A program made the translations under genes and the position numbers. Below are positions 35,471 to 45,037 of a stretch of 64,000 nt of DNA, piece after piece. A model generated the notes under the pieces. That model had not been told where the DNA came from. It searched no databases and saw nothing but the letters and a program-made list of their open reading frames with translations. The stretch comes from Clostridiales bacterium (GTDB taxonomy: Bacteria; Bacillota; Clostridia; Saccharofermentanales; Saccharofermentanaceae). The DNA is taken from the NCBI GenBank assembly GCA_017428545.1, contig JAFRQR010000020.1:1-64000 (forward strand). The letters run 5' to 3'. Each line of letters opens with the position of its first letter. Within the stretch, counting starts at the first letter, position 1.

Positions 35471-36610
35471 ATGAAAGGGAATAAACGACTACGAAGTCTC
35501 ATCACATATCTGGTGGCATTTGCCATGATATTCAGTTTATGCGCCTGCGGGAAAAGCACAGATAAAGAGTCTGAAACTTCCGATACGGCCATAACGGAAA
35601 ACCTCACGGAAAGCAATCTTCCAGATCCGGAAAAAGTTGATTCTCTTCCGGAAAACTGTGAGATCTTAAAGGAAGCGCCGGAAGTATATACAAATGCGGT
35701 CCTTATCTCGATCAACCCTTCTTTCATGCTTTATACGAACGAAAGAAACGAGGTCTTCACTTTTAAGCCGATGAACGAAGACGCGGAGAGTCTTATGGAT
35801 GTAGTGATGATTGAAGGCCGGACGATACAGGACGGCATTTCAGACATCGTCAACGCTTGTGTCGACAGGGGCTATCTTAAGGACAACGGTGTCGTCAACG
35901 TCACGATCATCAGCAGTAACGGTGACGCAGTAGCGGCTGAAAACATGCTGGGTGAGATCGAACACCGCGTTTCGGATATAGCGGCTGAAAGAAGCATCAG
36001 CTTATCTACTGCTTCAAATATCGATAAAAGTGTCGAATTTACTGCCCCTCTGCCGGATCCAAATGATCCCGGAAGTCCAGGGGATCCGGGGCAGCCGGGT
36101 GATCCGGGTGATCCGGGACAGCCAGGACCTGATCCGAATAGTCCGGCAGATCCGGATCCGAATAAAGACCCCGGAAGCGGAAACAATAACGGCGGCAATA
36201 GCGGCGGCAAGAAAGTCGAAGGCTGTCCGGTCTGCCAAGGCTCCGGAGTTTGCGACAGATGTAACCGCACCGGCAAGGTCGAATGCGCGGTCTGCCACGG
36301 TTCTGGAACACTTCCCTGCCACCTCGGCTGCGACCACGGTTATCAGGATTGTCCGTGCGACAATGGTAATTGTCATAAATGCGGCGGTTCCGGGAAGAAT
36401 GATCTCGGTGAGCCTTGTGATGCATGTGACGGCACCGGCAATCACAGAGAATGCGGCGGATCCGGAAAAGTTGCCTGCAACAACTGTAACGGTACGGGAG
36501 TGGAACCCTGTAATGAATGTCAGGGCACAGGGCTCGAAGAATGTCAGGGATGCCACGGAACCCTTAAATGTTCGGCCTGTGACGGTACCGGGATCAACCC
36601 GAACAAGTAA
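35471..36610 (+). CDS. Lipoprotein with RsgI-like domain, collagen-like linker and cysteine-rich zinc-finger repeats
   Basis: The start at 35471 has AAAGGGGG upstream and gives a lipoprotein signal with lipobox SLCAC (Cys near residue 26). Residues about 70-175 (VLISINPSFMLYTN; FKPMNEDAESLMDVVM) resemble the outside domain of RsgI-type anti-sigma proteins. A run of GDPGQPGDPG-like collagen-type repeats follows (about 195-240). The last 130 residues hold about ten CxxC or CxxCxGxG units (CPVCQGSG, CDRCNRTG, CHGSGT, CDGTGN), as in the zinc-binding domain of DnaJ. It lacks the membrane segment and sigma-binding part of RsgI. It is divergent from the ABC operon. The function is unknown; a surface metal- or thiol-binding role is a guess. 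Confidence 0.85.
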   Translation: MKGNKRLRSLITYLVAFAMIFSLCACGKSTDKESETSDTAITENLTESNLPDPEKVDSLPENCEILKEAPEVYTNAVLISINPSFMLYTNERNEVFTFKPMNEDAESLMDVVMIEGRTIQDGISDIVNACVDRGYLKDNGVVNVTIISSNGDAVAAENMLGEIEHRVSDIAAERSISLSTASNIDKSVEFTAPLPDPNDPGSPGDPGQPGDPGDPGQPGPDPNSPADPDPNKDPGSGNNNGGNSGGKKVEGCPVCQGSGVCDRCNRTGKVECAVCHGSGTLPCHLGCDHGYQDCPCDNGNCHKCGGSGKNDLGEPCDACDGTGNHRECGGSGKVACNNCNGTGVEPCNECQGTGLEECQGCHGTLKCSACDGTGINPNK

Positions 36611-36646
36611 AGCTTATGTTTATGCTTGAGAGAGTTAACTAAAGGA

Positions 36647-36690
36647 AGCAGCCGCGGAGTATTCTTCTTCCGGCTGTTTCGTTTTATAAT
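36647..36690 (+). terminator. Intrinsic terminator of the 35471 gene, followed by a -10 box
   Basis: AGCAGCCG (36647-36654) pairs with CGGCTGTT (36671-36678) and is followed by TCGTTTTAT. TATAAT at 36685-36690 is placed as a -10 element for the next gene (ATG at 36726), so terminator and promoter abut. Confidence 0.6.
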
Positions 36691-36725
36691 GTAAGTATTC
36701 TTAGAGGGGAGAGTGTTAGGGGATC

Positions 36726-39700
36726 ATGAAAGACAGCACCAAGAGTAAACTTCGCGAAACTATACTATTTAAGCCGAGCCTTTACGTTCTCATAAATGTC
36801 GCCATCTCCGTCGGAATCAATCTGATCGGTTTTTTCGGTGCAAGAGCACTGAGTCTTCCTTTGTGGCTGGATACCATCGGCACCATGCTGATCTCTATCG
36901 CTTACGGTCCTTTGGCCGGTGCGATCACCGCCCTTCTTTCATCGTCTTTTATCATTATTCCTCTCGGTCTTCCGTTACCTATATTCTTCGTTGGGCTTTC
37001 CGTGGCGCTCATCGTTGGATTCATGTTCCCGAGAAAGCGTAATCACGATCTTTTCACCATCGTATCAGTTGCCATGATCTCGGCACTTGTCGCTTCTCTT
37101 CTGAGTTTTCCGATCAATATCCTCTTTAATAACGGTTATCCCGGAAATCTCTGGGGAGACCAGTTCTACATGATGGTATCCAAAAGTGTCAGTTCCAAGG
37201 AAGTCTGCGCATATATGTCCGTGGCCTTCATCGACTATCCTGACCGTCTGCTGTCGCTGCTTTTAGCTTTTACGATCTTTGATATCGCAAAGATCCATCA
37301 CGATAAAAAGAAACGTCAGATCCTTAAGCAGGGCATGTCCGGTCTTCTTGCCGTTTTCATGGCAGCAAGTTTTTTTGCCGCAAGTAAAAGCATGATCCGG
37401 GCCGCTGCAACGGATACTTCCGAACAGCAGGAAGAGGATTTTGACTACGAAGCGGATTTCGATACCGTTACCTATGACGCGGATGACGGACTTCTGACAA
37501 GCGAAGCCAATGCCGTCGCGCAGACAAGAGACGGCTATATCTGGGTCGGCACATACGCGGGCCTTTACAGATATAATGGTGTCATCTTTGTCGCCACTCA
37601 TATCGACGATCGGATCCGGAATGCCATATGTCTTTTCTGCGATTCCAAAGGACGTCTTTGGATCGGCACCAATGACAGCGGCCTGTTCTGCTATGACCCG
37701 GAAACAGAGGCCGTGGATTCTTACGATACCTCTAACGGCTTATCCTCCAACTCGATCCGTACGATCTGCGAAGATGATCAAGGCAACATCTATATCGGCA
37801 CCGTTATGTCGATGGCCAGGATCGACGAAAACGGAAACGTCAAGTCCTTTTCCGAATGGAAAAGCATCTTCCATACGATATCTTTAGTCTGTATGCAGGA
37901 CGGGTCCATCCTCGGAGTAACAAACAGCGGCACTCTCTTTCTTGTAAGAAATGGTCTTCTTCTGGACACCAGAGAATATGAAAACGGTAATAATGCTTGT
38001 TATCTTTCGGTTGCCGCAAGTCCGGATAAGATCCTTGTTTCAACGACCACGACCGAGATCAAAGAATTTAAGGTAAAAGGAGATGACCTGGTCGAAATCG
38101 GCTCTTTCTCTCTCAAGGATCATGCTTATCTGATTAACATCGAGTATTCGGATACATATCAGGGATTTTTCTACTGCGCCGAATACGGCTTCGGTTTCAT
38201 CGATCCCGATACAGGTACCGTCTCGGATATGACGGAATTCGGGTTCCGCGGCTCTGTCGGAGATGTTTGTGTAGACGACCAGAGCAATATCTGGTTTGCT
38301 TCCAGTAAACATGGTGTTCTGAAGTGTTCACACACGCCTTTCCGCTTCCTCTACTACAGAACTGACGTTGAAGAGAATGTTGCAAACGCGATATGTGAAA
38401 GTAACGGTCTTCTCTACATCGGTCTGGATAAGGGAATCACGATCATCAATGCCAAGACAAGAAAAACCGAATACCGTCCCTGGCAGCAGGATCTGAAAAA
38501 CGAGCGTATCAGAAACATTTTGAGCGATTCGAACGACAATCTTTGGATCAGTACATATGGAACAAAAGGACTGATCAGGATCGACCTAGCTGGTTCACTT
38601 ACGGTCATTAATGACTTGAACAGTGATTTTTCCGTCGGACAGGCACGATCTGCTATCGAGCTTTCCGACGGCCGTATCCTTGTCGCAAGCAAGACCGGTC
38701 TGTTCTTCCTTAAGGACAAAGAAGTGGTCGCGACACTTGGTGAAAAAGACGGACTCAACAACCAGCTCATCCTGTCCATGGTCGAGCGCGAAGACGGATC
38801 TATCCTGGCAGCTTCCGACGGTGACGGCATATATATCATCAAAAATGACCGGGTCATCGGTCATATCGGCGAGCCGGAAGGGCTTCTGTCTTCTGTAGTT
38901 CTCCGCATCGTGAAAGGGACTGACGGGTATTTCTATGTTACGAGTAATGCGATCTTCTACGATGACGGAACGTCGATCCGCATGCTGAAGAATTTCCCTT
39001 ATTCGAACAACTATGACATTCTCATCTCAGATGACGGAAAGTGCTGGATCACCTCGAGCGCCGGTCTCTTTGTCGTGGATGAAAAAACCATGGTGGAAGA
39101 TGGTGAATACACTTGCACGCTTCTTAACAAAAACTGGGGACTCGATACGACGTTTACCGCAAACTCCTGGAATCTGTTATATAACGACACATTGTATCTG
39201 TGTTGTACAGACGGTGTCCGAAGCCTTTCCATCAAGAACTATTCCCTGACGAATACCGATTATCAGATCCATCTGGAAGCAATTCAGGCAGGAAATGAAC
39301 TCATTTCCGAAGAGGACGGCAAATACACGATCCCGGCGATCAACGGACGTGTCAGTTTTGCTATCGCGGTCAACAATTTTACCCTGACCAACCCGATGAT
39401 CCACTATTATCTGGATGGTGCGGATGACGAGGGCATCACCTGCCGTCAGAACGAGATCATGCCTTTGGAATACACGAACCTTGCCTATGGTGATTATCAG
39501 CTGCATGTGCAGATACTGAATGAGGCCACCGGCGAAGTCGAAAAAGAAGAAGTCTTCCGCATTACAAAAAAGGCTATGATGTATGAACGCGTATATTTCC
39601 AGTTATACGTACTCTTTGTTATCGTTATGCTTGCCGGCTATGTCATCTGGCTGTTTGTCACGATCAACAGAAGAGCCATCAAGATCCGCGGTCTTCAGAA

Positions 39701-40631
39701 AGAAATGTCGACCGATCCGATGACCGGGCTTTATAACAAAGCGGCATCTGAGAAGGTCCTGACCAAGATCTGTGAAGAAGAGACCGGTATGCTCATGATG
39801 ATCGACCTCGACAGTTTCAAACTCGTCAACGATATCTACGGTCATGACATGGGCGACCGCATCCTGATCCGTTTTGCGGAACTCATTTTGGCCGCGGTAG
39901 GCGAAGGCAACATGGGCGGCCGTCTCGGCGGAGATGAATTCATCGGATTTGTGAAAGACACCCTGGATGAAGCAGATGTCGAAGAGATCACTAAATACCT
40001 CAATAGAGAGATCGTTAAGTCCGCCAAGGAATTCATGGGCGAAGACATGAACATCCCGCTGGGAGCCTCGATCGGCGCCGTCCGTATCCCGAACGAAGGA
40101 AGAGACTTCAGTAAGCTTTTCCGTTATGCGGATAAAGCGCTGTACATCGTCAAGCAGAACGGCAAACACGGCTATTCGTTCTACCAGAAAGGCGCCGATA
40201 ACAAAGAGATCGGCGCCGGTGGCGAGGATAAGAATAATCTTTCGCAGATCAAAAAGATCATCAGCGAAAGAAACGAAGGCAAAGGTGCTTTCCTCGTGAA
40301 CTTCGAAAGACTGCAGGTCATCTACAAGTTCTTAAACCGTGACAGCCGCATCACCGGAAGCAAAAACAGCATCATCCGTTTCATGATCGAACCACCGGAA
40401 GGTCTTGAACTGACCGACGAGATCAAAGATGCTTTTGAAGAGGTCCTGATCACGAACCTCAAAAAGAACGATATCGTCAGCCGCTACTCCGGAAGCTTCT
40501 ACGCGATCTTCAAAGACTGCGATGAAGAACACTACGAAAAAGTCGTTTCGCGGATCAAAGACAAATGGAACGAAACGGAAGGTCACGATAAGTATACGGT
40601 CACTACTGAGATCGAGCCTGTCGGAGAATAA
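36726..40631 (+). CDS. Membrane receptor with beta-propeller, GGDEF and a second GGDEF-like domain
   Basis: A 1301-residue protein. Residues about 15-185 hold five or six membrane segments resembling ECF-transporter S components (LPLWLDTIGTMLISIAYGPLAGAITALLS). One more segment lies near 205-220. Two-component-regulator propeller repeats occupy about 240-830 (GYIWVGTYAGLYRYNG; GRLWIGTNDSGLFCYD), followed by a Y_Y_Y-like domain. After a segment at 955-980 comes a diguanylate cyclase domain with intact GGDEF (about 1067-1071). The inhibitory RxxD site is absent. The last 120 residues look like a second GGDEF fold without the motif. It probably makes cyclic di-GMP in response to an outside ligand, perhaps a carbohydrate. 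It is a single gene. Confidence 0.9.
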   Translation: MKDSTKSKLRETILFKPSLYVLINVAISVGINLIGFFGARALSLPLWLDTIGTMLISIAYGPLAGAITALLSSSFIIIPLGLPLPIFFVGLSVALIVGFMFPRKRNHDLFTIVSVAMISALVASLLSFPINILFNNGYPGNLWGDQFYMMVSKSVSSKEVCAYMSVAFIDYPDRLLSLLLAFTIFDIAKIHHDKKKRQILKQGMSGLLAVFMAASFFAASKSMIRAAATDTSEQQEEDFDYEADFDTVTYDADDGLLTSEANAVAQTRDGYIWVGTYAGLYRYNGVIFVATHIDDRIRNAICLFCDSKGRLWIGTNDSGLFCYDPETEAVDSYDTSNGLSSNSIRTICEDDQGNIYIGTVMSMARIDENGNVKSFSEWKSIFHTISLVCMQDGSILGVTNSGTLFLVRNGLLLDTREYENGNNACYLSVAASPDKILVSTTTTEIKEFKVKGDDLVEIGSFSLKDHAYLINIEYSDTYQGFFYCAEYGFGFIDPDTGTVSDMTEFGFRGSVGDVCVDDQSNIWFASSKHGVLKCSHTPFRFLYYRTDVEENVANAICESNGLLYIGLDKGITIINAKTRKTEYRPWQQDLKNERIRNILSDSNDNLWISTYGTKGLIRIDLAGSLTVINDLNSDFSVGQARSAIELSDGRILVASKTGLFFLKDKEVVATLGEKDGLNNQLILSMVEREDGSILAASDGDGIYIIKNDRVIGHIGEPEGLLSSVVLRIVKGTDGYFYVTSNAIFYDDGTSIRMLKNFPYSNNYDILISDDGKCWITSSAGLFVVDEKTMVEDGEYTCTLLNKNWGLDTTFTANSWNLLYNDTLYLCCTDGVRSLSIKNYSLTNTDYQIHLEAIQAGNELISEEDGKYTIPAINGRVSFAIAVNNFTLTNPMIHYYLDGADDEGITCRQNEIMPLEYTNLAYGDYQLHVQILNEATGEVEKEEVFRITKKAMMYERVYFQLYVLFVIVMLAGYVIWLFVTINRRAIKIRGLQKEMSTDPMTGLYNKAASEKVLTKICEEETGMLMMIDLDSFKLVNDIYGHDMGDRILIRFAELILAAVGEGNMGGRLGGDEFIGFVKDTLDEADVEEITKYLNREIVKSAKEFMGEDMNIPLGASIGAVRIPNEGRDFSKLFRYADKALYIVKQNGKHGYSFYQKGADNKEIGAGGEDKNNLSQIKKIISERNEGKGAFLVNFERLQVIYKFLNRDSRITGSKNSIIRFMIEPPEGLELTDEIKDAFEEVLITNLKKNDIVSRYSGSFYAIFKDCDEEHYEKVVSRIKDKWNETEGHDKYTVTTEIEPVGE

Positions 40632-40648
40632 CATAAAGGAAAAAGAAA

Positions 40649-40705
40649 AAGCTTTCGAAGTGCCTCCGCAACCGCGATAGCGGCGAGGACAGCACAAGAA
40701 AGCTT
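40649..40705. terminator. Bidirectional terminator between the GGDEF receptor and GH114-like genes
   Basis: AAGCTTTC (40649-40656) pairs with GAAAGCTT (40698-40705). Inside are GTGC/GCAC and CTCCGC/GCGGCGAG pairings that make a long stem. A/T-runs lie on both sides, fitting a shared terminator for the converging genes. Confidence 0.75.
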
Positions 40706-40734
40706 ATTTCTTTTTCATGTATTCATTCTTTTCT

Positions 40735-42114
40735 TCAGTCTAACTCCAGTGAGTCCGAAATATAGTAGGAGAAATAATGATCGCGGCAGTAGTCTTTGAC
40801 TCTCTGCTCAATGCCCGCGTTATCCGTATATTCCAGAAGGAAGATGAAAGCGCCGAAATCCGCGTACTTTTCGATATAGTCCTTGTAGTATTTCATTTCA
40901 TCACAATCGCCGACTCTGGCACGAAGCATATCGTTGTCCCAGTCCATGTAAGTAAATACCATTTCCTGGTTAATGCCGGTGATCACGTTTGACCAGTAGC
41001 CCAGTCTTGAGGTATATGCGTCCAAGAATACGTCGCCGCCGTTAATGATGACTTCTTTATCCGTGTCTACAAGGCCCTCCATGATCGTCGCAAGGCCGTT
41101 TAGGATCTCGTCCGTCTGGTACTGATAATAAACGTCACAGTTATCGACGAAGAAGCCGTCTATACCTTTTTCAAGAAGCTGCGGTGCAAGAGTATCGAGA
41201 ATAAACGACTGCCATCTTTCACTTGAGACATCGATCCACTTTTCGTCTTCCCAGTTCTCATAATCGCCAAGAGCAAGATCCGCATATTCGTCGTAATACG
41301 GGCGGAAAGATTCGAGAGATCCGACATTGATGTAACTTAAGATATACTGATTGTTCTGTCTGAGTGTATCCATATCGCCTGCGGTTAAGAACTGTGCATC
41401 TACGACAAGGAGGTCATAGCCGGTGATTGCATTCACATCGATGTCATCGCTTAGGAAAACACCATAATCACAGCACTGGACATCATTTTGGAAATGGAAA
41501 CGGTACTTAAACTGCTCGTATGCGTCCAGGAGCTCCTGCGGCAGATTCGTATGCACGGCATGAAGCATATTCCCGAAATCCTTATTCATCGGACAAAAAC
41601 CTCCGGCCGAGTAAAGGATATCATCGTCTTTTCCGTACATGTACAGATAGGTATATCCGCCGTCGTATGTCGTCTCCGGATCCAGTTCTTCCGGGTCGAG
41701 AGTATAAAGCTTATATAGATCGATTGCACTTGTGACTGCGTCAAACTGATCGTCGGTCAGATCAAACTCCAGCACTCTTGTTTCCGCTCTGGTTCCGGTT
41801 GAAAACGCGCCTTCTAGTTCCACTTTCTTATCGTAGCGGTAACGTATGGTGACATACGGATCATACTCAAAGAGATCATTTGTGCTGTATTGGAACCCGA
41901 CAAGGTACTTTTCGCTCAGATCAAGATCGGAAAAAGGAGTCTTATTGTCATAATCAACGTCTGCCTTTTCACTGTCTTTCGATGTAACAACTGACGTATC
42001 GTCCTTGGTTCTTTTTGTCCTGCTGCTTTTCTTTTCTTTATCTGAAGACCCGCACCCGGCTAGGCCCAGAAGCGAAGCAGCCGCGAGAATAAGTGCTAAA
42101 ATACGACTTTTCAT
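40735..42114 (-). CDS. GH114-like (endo-alpha-1,4-polygalactosaminidase-related) lipoprotein
   Basis: I place the start at 42114 (MKSRILALILAAASLLGLAGC), which gives a clean lipoprotein signal with lipobox GLAGC and has GAGGTG upstream; the longest frame (from 42192) adds a non-signal peptide. After a basic stretch (EKKSSRTKRTK) and a beta-rich region comes a TIM-barrel domain (about 215-445): YDLLVVDAQFLTAGDMDTLRQ, YILSYINVGSLESFRPYY, and KGIDGFFVDNCDVYYQYQ match the TM1410/GH114 group. GH114 enzymes cut alpha-1,4-galactosamine polymers. It is last in an operon with nadE and Sel1 lipoproteins. Confidence 0.85.
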   Translation of the reverse strand: MKSRILALILAAASLLGLAGCGSSDKEKKSSRTKRTKDDTSVVTSKDSEKADVDYDNKTPFSDLDLSEKYLVGFQYSTNDLFEYDPYVTIRYRYDKKVELEGAFSTGTRAETRVLEFDLTDDQFDAVTSAIDLYKLYTLDPEELDPETTYDGGYTYLYMYGKDDDILYSAGGFCPMNKDFGNMLHAVHTNLPQELLDAYEQFKYRFHFQNDVQCCDYGVFLSDDIDVNAITGYDLLVVDAQFLTAGDMDTLRQNNQYILSYINVGSLESFRPYYDEYADLALGDYENWEDEKWIDVSSERWQSFILDTLAPQLLEKGIDGFFVDNCDVYYQYQTDEILNGLATIMEGLVDTDKEVIINGGDVFLDAYTSRLGYWSNVITGINQEMVFTYMDWDNDMLRARVGDCDEMKYYKDYIEKYADFGAFIFLLEYTDNAGIEQRVKDYCRDHYFSYYISDSLELD

Positions 42115-42179
42115 GAGTTCACCTCTATTACTGTTTTCTTCTACGAAATCACTTTCATATAACAGACGAGATGAGATCA

Positions 42180-44132
42180 TCAATCGTTGCACTCAAGATC
42201 TTTGAGCCAGAGAGCCACGGTCGCGTCACTCGGCATACGCCAGTCACCTCTCGGAGAAAGAGTGACGGAACCGACCTTCGGACCATCCGGCAGGCAGCTT
42301 CTCTTAAACTGCTGGGTAAAGAAGCGCTTAAAGAACTTGACCGCAGCTTCTACGACAGTTTCCTTGGGAAGCTCCGGATACGCATGCATCGCATATGCCG
42401 CAGACCGGGATGGTTCGAAACCATGACGCAGCGTGTAGTACAGGAAGAAGTCATTAAGGTCGTACTTGCCGATCTTGTCCTCTGTCTTTTGGGCGATCGT
42501 ACCATTGTCGCTCGGTGTCAGCTCCGGCGTGATCGGAGTATCGCAGATCGAGAAGATCGTTTCCTTCAGTTCGTCGTTACCGCACATCAGGGCATAAGAT
42601 TTACAGATGAACTGTACGAGAGTCTTCGGGATCGAAGTATTGACCGCATACATCGACATATGGTCACCGTTATATGTACACCATCCGAGGGCGAGCTCGG
42701 AAAGATCTCCGGTTCCGACGACAAGACCGTTTTTCATATTCGCGGCGTCCATCAGGATATATGTGCGCATCCTTGCCTGCGCATTTTCATAGGTGACATC
42801 TCCTTCGCCCTGATAGGTCTGTTCATGCCCGAGCTGCGAAAGATGCAGGCTCACCCCTTCACCGATCGGAATTTCGTGCGATTCATCTGAAAGGATATTC
42901 ATGAGTTTCCAGGCATTACTTAACGTATGCTCCGTGGTATTTCCTTCACTTGGAAGCGTATAACAGATGATGCGGATATCCGGAACGAGTTTTTTCGCTT
43001 CGGCACAGACAAGAAGCGCCAGTGTCGAATCAAGACCTCCGGAGATACCGAGTACCAGATTCTTGATGCCCGTGGCGTGGACACGTGTCGCAAGACCGTT
43101 AGCCTGGATCTGAAGGATCCTTCTGCAGCGCTCATTTCTTGCCGCTTCGCCTGCCGGGACAAACGGATTTCTGGCCATGCGGTAATCGTACTTGTTCATG
43201 ATTTCCGCAAGACCGGAAATATCTGTATCATCCGAACCTGCCGCCTGCACACGCACGGACACTCTTCGATATTCCCCGGAAAAATCATTATCGAAAGTAT
43301 TCTGTCTTCTTCGGTCGTGCATGATCGGACCGAGGTCGATCAAAGTCTTTTCAACATGCGGGTATTCGGGGAAGATCGCTTCACCGAGGATACTTCCGCT
43401 CTGCGCGATGATCGTATGCCCGGAAAAAACAAGGTCTGTGCTACTCTCACAGGTTCCCGAAGAAACATAAAGATAAGCGCAGTAGCAGGCACCGCTCTGC
43501 TGTGAAACGAGCTGCTTTCTATATTCCTGCTTCCCGATCAGTTCATCGGAAGCCGAAAGGTTCACAATAATGTTCGCACCGGCAAGCGTCGCATGTGTAC
43601 TCGGCTTATCGGGGATCCAGAGATCTTCGCAGACTTCTGCACTCAAGACTGCGCCGGTTGCCGGATCTTCGGCAAGAATATCGACGCCGAACGGGACATC
43701 ATATCCGCCAAGAGATACTGTCTTCCCTTTAAGGTTCTTTCCGGATGCGAACCAGCGGCACTCGTAGAACTCGGAATAGTTCGGGATATATGTCTTCGGG
43801 ACAAGTGCTTTTACCAAACCTTCGGAAAGGATCGCCGCACAATTGTAAAGATTATTCTCATAGGCAAACGGAAGCCCGACGATTGCGGTCACGCCCGTGC
43901 CCTCTGTCGCCTTCGCGATCGTAAGAAGTGCTTCTTTGGAAGAGTCGATGAGAAGACTGCTCTCGAAAAGGTCAGCGCATGTATACCCGGTAATGGACAG
44001 TTCGGGAAAAACGATCACTCCGCAGTCAGTCTGAGACTTGATCACCGAAATGATCTTCTCAGTGTTATAGTTTACGTCTCCGACCTTGATCGGAGGAACA
44101 ACGGCCGCTACGGCGATAAGATGATTCTTCAT
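42180..44132 (-). CDS. nadE: Glutamine-dependent NAD+ synthetase (intact copy)
   Basis: A 650-residue protein with the complete glutaminase triad: Glu44 (FPELSITGY), Lys113 (VPKTYIPNYSEFYECRWF) and Cys168 (EVCEDLW). The synthetase half has ISGGLDSTLALLV (about 365) and GTGDLSELALGWCTYNGDHMSMY. This copy should make NAD+ from deamido-NAD, ATP and glutamine. AAAGGAGAG precedes the ATG. It lies in a tight minus-strand run with a GNAT gene 15 bp upstream and the GH114-like gene 65 bp downstream. The other copy (1335-3263) lacks the cysteine. Confidence 0.96.
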   Translation of the reverse strand: MKNHLIAVAAVVPPIKVGDVNYNTEKIISVIKSQTDCGVIVFPELSITGYTCADLFESSLLIDSSKEALLTIAKATEGTGVTAIVGLPFAYENNLYNCAAILSEGLVKALVPKTYIPNYSEFYECRWFASGKNLKGKTVSLGGYDVPFGVDILAEDPATGAVLSAEVCEDLWIPDKPSTHATLAGANIIVNLSASDELIGKQEYRKQLVSQQSGACYCAYLYVSSGTCESSTDLVFSGHTIIAQSGSILGEAIFPEYPHVEKTLIDLGPIMHDRRRQNTFDNDFSGEYRRVSVRVQAAGSDDTDISGLAEIMNKYDYRMARNPFVPAGEAARNERCRRILQIQANGLATRVHATGIKNLVLGISGGLDSTLALLVCAEAKKLVPDIRIICYTLPSEGNTTEHTLSNAWKLMNILSDESHEIPIGEGVSLHLSQLGHEQTYQGEGDVTYENAQARMRTYILMDAANMKNGLVVGTGDLSELALGWCTYNGDHMSMYAVNTSIPKTLVQFICKSYALMCGNDELKETIFSICDTPITPELTPSDNGTIAQKTEDKIGKYDLNDFFLYYTLRHGFEPSRSAAYAMHAYPELPKETVVEAAVKFFKRFFTQQFKRSCLPDGPKVGSVTLSPRGDWRMPSDATVALWLKDLECND

Positions 44133-44147
44133 AAGCTGACTCTCCTT

Positions 44148-45020
44148 TTATGGCTTGTCGTGCTTATTATACTCCGACTTTAAGATAGAGAAAAACATGC
44201 GGTCTTCATATCCGCCGTTTCGGAAGAAATAGTCTCTCAATGTACCTTCATGGGTAAAGCCGCACTTTTCGATGACTCTTTTCGAAGATCTGTTTGACGG
44301 ACGGCAGCAGATCTGCACTTTATGGAATCCGATCTTTTCAAAGCCATAGGCAATTACAGCACGTGTCGCTTCGGTCGCAAACCCTTTGCCCTGAAACGCA
44401 CGCGCGATACAATATTCGATCTCACCGAAATGGTTATTCTTATCCACAAGAAAAAACGACGCCTGACCGATGCATTCGCCCGAGTCCTTCTCGATAACTT
44501 CCCATCGGAAAGCACTTCCTTCCGAAGTCTGTCGGATGTATCTGTCGATCAGTTCTTTTGCCTGAGCTAAAGAAGTGTATACCGGCTCTCCGTACATACT
44601 CTGCACTTCTTCATCAGAGAGCCAGTTTCGAAGCATGGATTCTGCGTCCTCGTGCCGGAAAGCGCGAAGCAGTAAACGTCCCGTATCGATCGTCTCAGCA
44701 CCGCAAAAAGAGATCCCGGTCTCTGTGCGGTCTATTTTGAGTTCTTCGAGGATCTCTTTATTTCTGTCCAAAAGGTCGTAGATACCGTCCTCGGAAAGCA
44801 CTCCCCGCTTAAGATCTTGGGGGAGCGCTCCTTCTTCGTCTAAAGCAAGATCTTCCTTCCACTTCGGACTTTCATAATAACCGGCAAGTTTTTCGATCTC
44901 GCCCTGATACTCCAAATACTCTTCTTTGTTTTTCTCCGGCGCTTCCATCAGTTTCTGCGCCTGATCGAAGATCGCTTCCATCTCACAGATGCGTTTTATC
45001 GCTTCTTCTGCCTGTCTCAA
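44148..45020 (-). CDS. DUF4298 domain fused to a GNAT N-acetyltransferase
   Basis: A 290-residue protein. Residues about 8-95 (RICEMEAIFDQAQKLM; LAGYYESPKWKEDLALDEEG; LPQDLKRGVLSEDGIYDLL) match the DUF4298 family, usually a stand-alone roughly 95-residue protein. Residues about 108-275 are a RimJ/RimL-type GNAT: TGRLLLRAFRHEDAESML, GEIEYCIARAFQGKGFATEATRAVIAYGF as acetyl-CoA loop, and KVQICCRPSNRSSKRVIEKCGF. The start is a TTG at 45020 with AAGGAAAG upstream. It lies 17 bp after a Sel1 lipoprotein gene. The target of acetylation is unknown. Confidence 0.85.
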   Translation of the reverse strand: MRQAEEAIKRICEMEAIFDQAQKLMEAPEKNKEEYLEYQGEIEKLAGYYESPKWKEDLALDEEGALPQDLKRGVLSEDGIYDLLDRNKEILEELKIDRTETGISFCGAETIDTGRLLLRAFRHEDAESMLRNWLSDEEVQSMYGEPVYTSLAQAKELIDRYIRQTSEGSAFRWEVIEKDSGECIGQASFFLVDKNNHFGEIEYCIARAFQGKGFATEATRAVIAYGFEKIGFHKVQICCRPSNRSSKRVIEKCGFTHEGTLRDYFFRNGGYEDRMFFSILKSEYNKHDKP

Positions 45021-45037
45021 TCCTTCTTTCCTTTCTT

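Noticed and set aside
36045..36180. GATCCGGG-type DNA repeats as a mobile or tandem repeat element
   Set aside because: They lie in frame and encode the Pro/Gly-rich linker of the 35471 lipoprotein, so they are a coding repeat.
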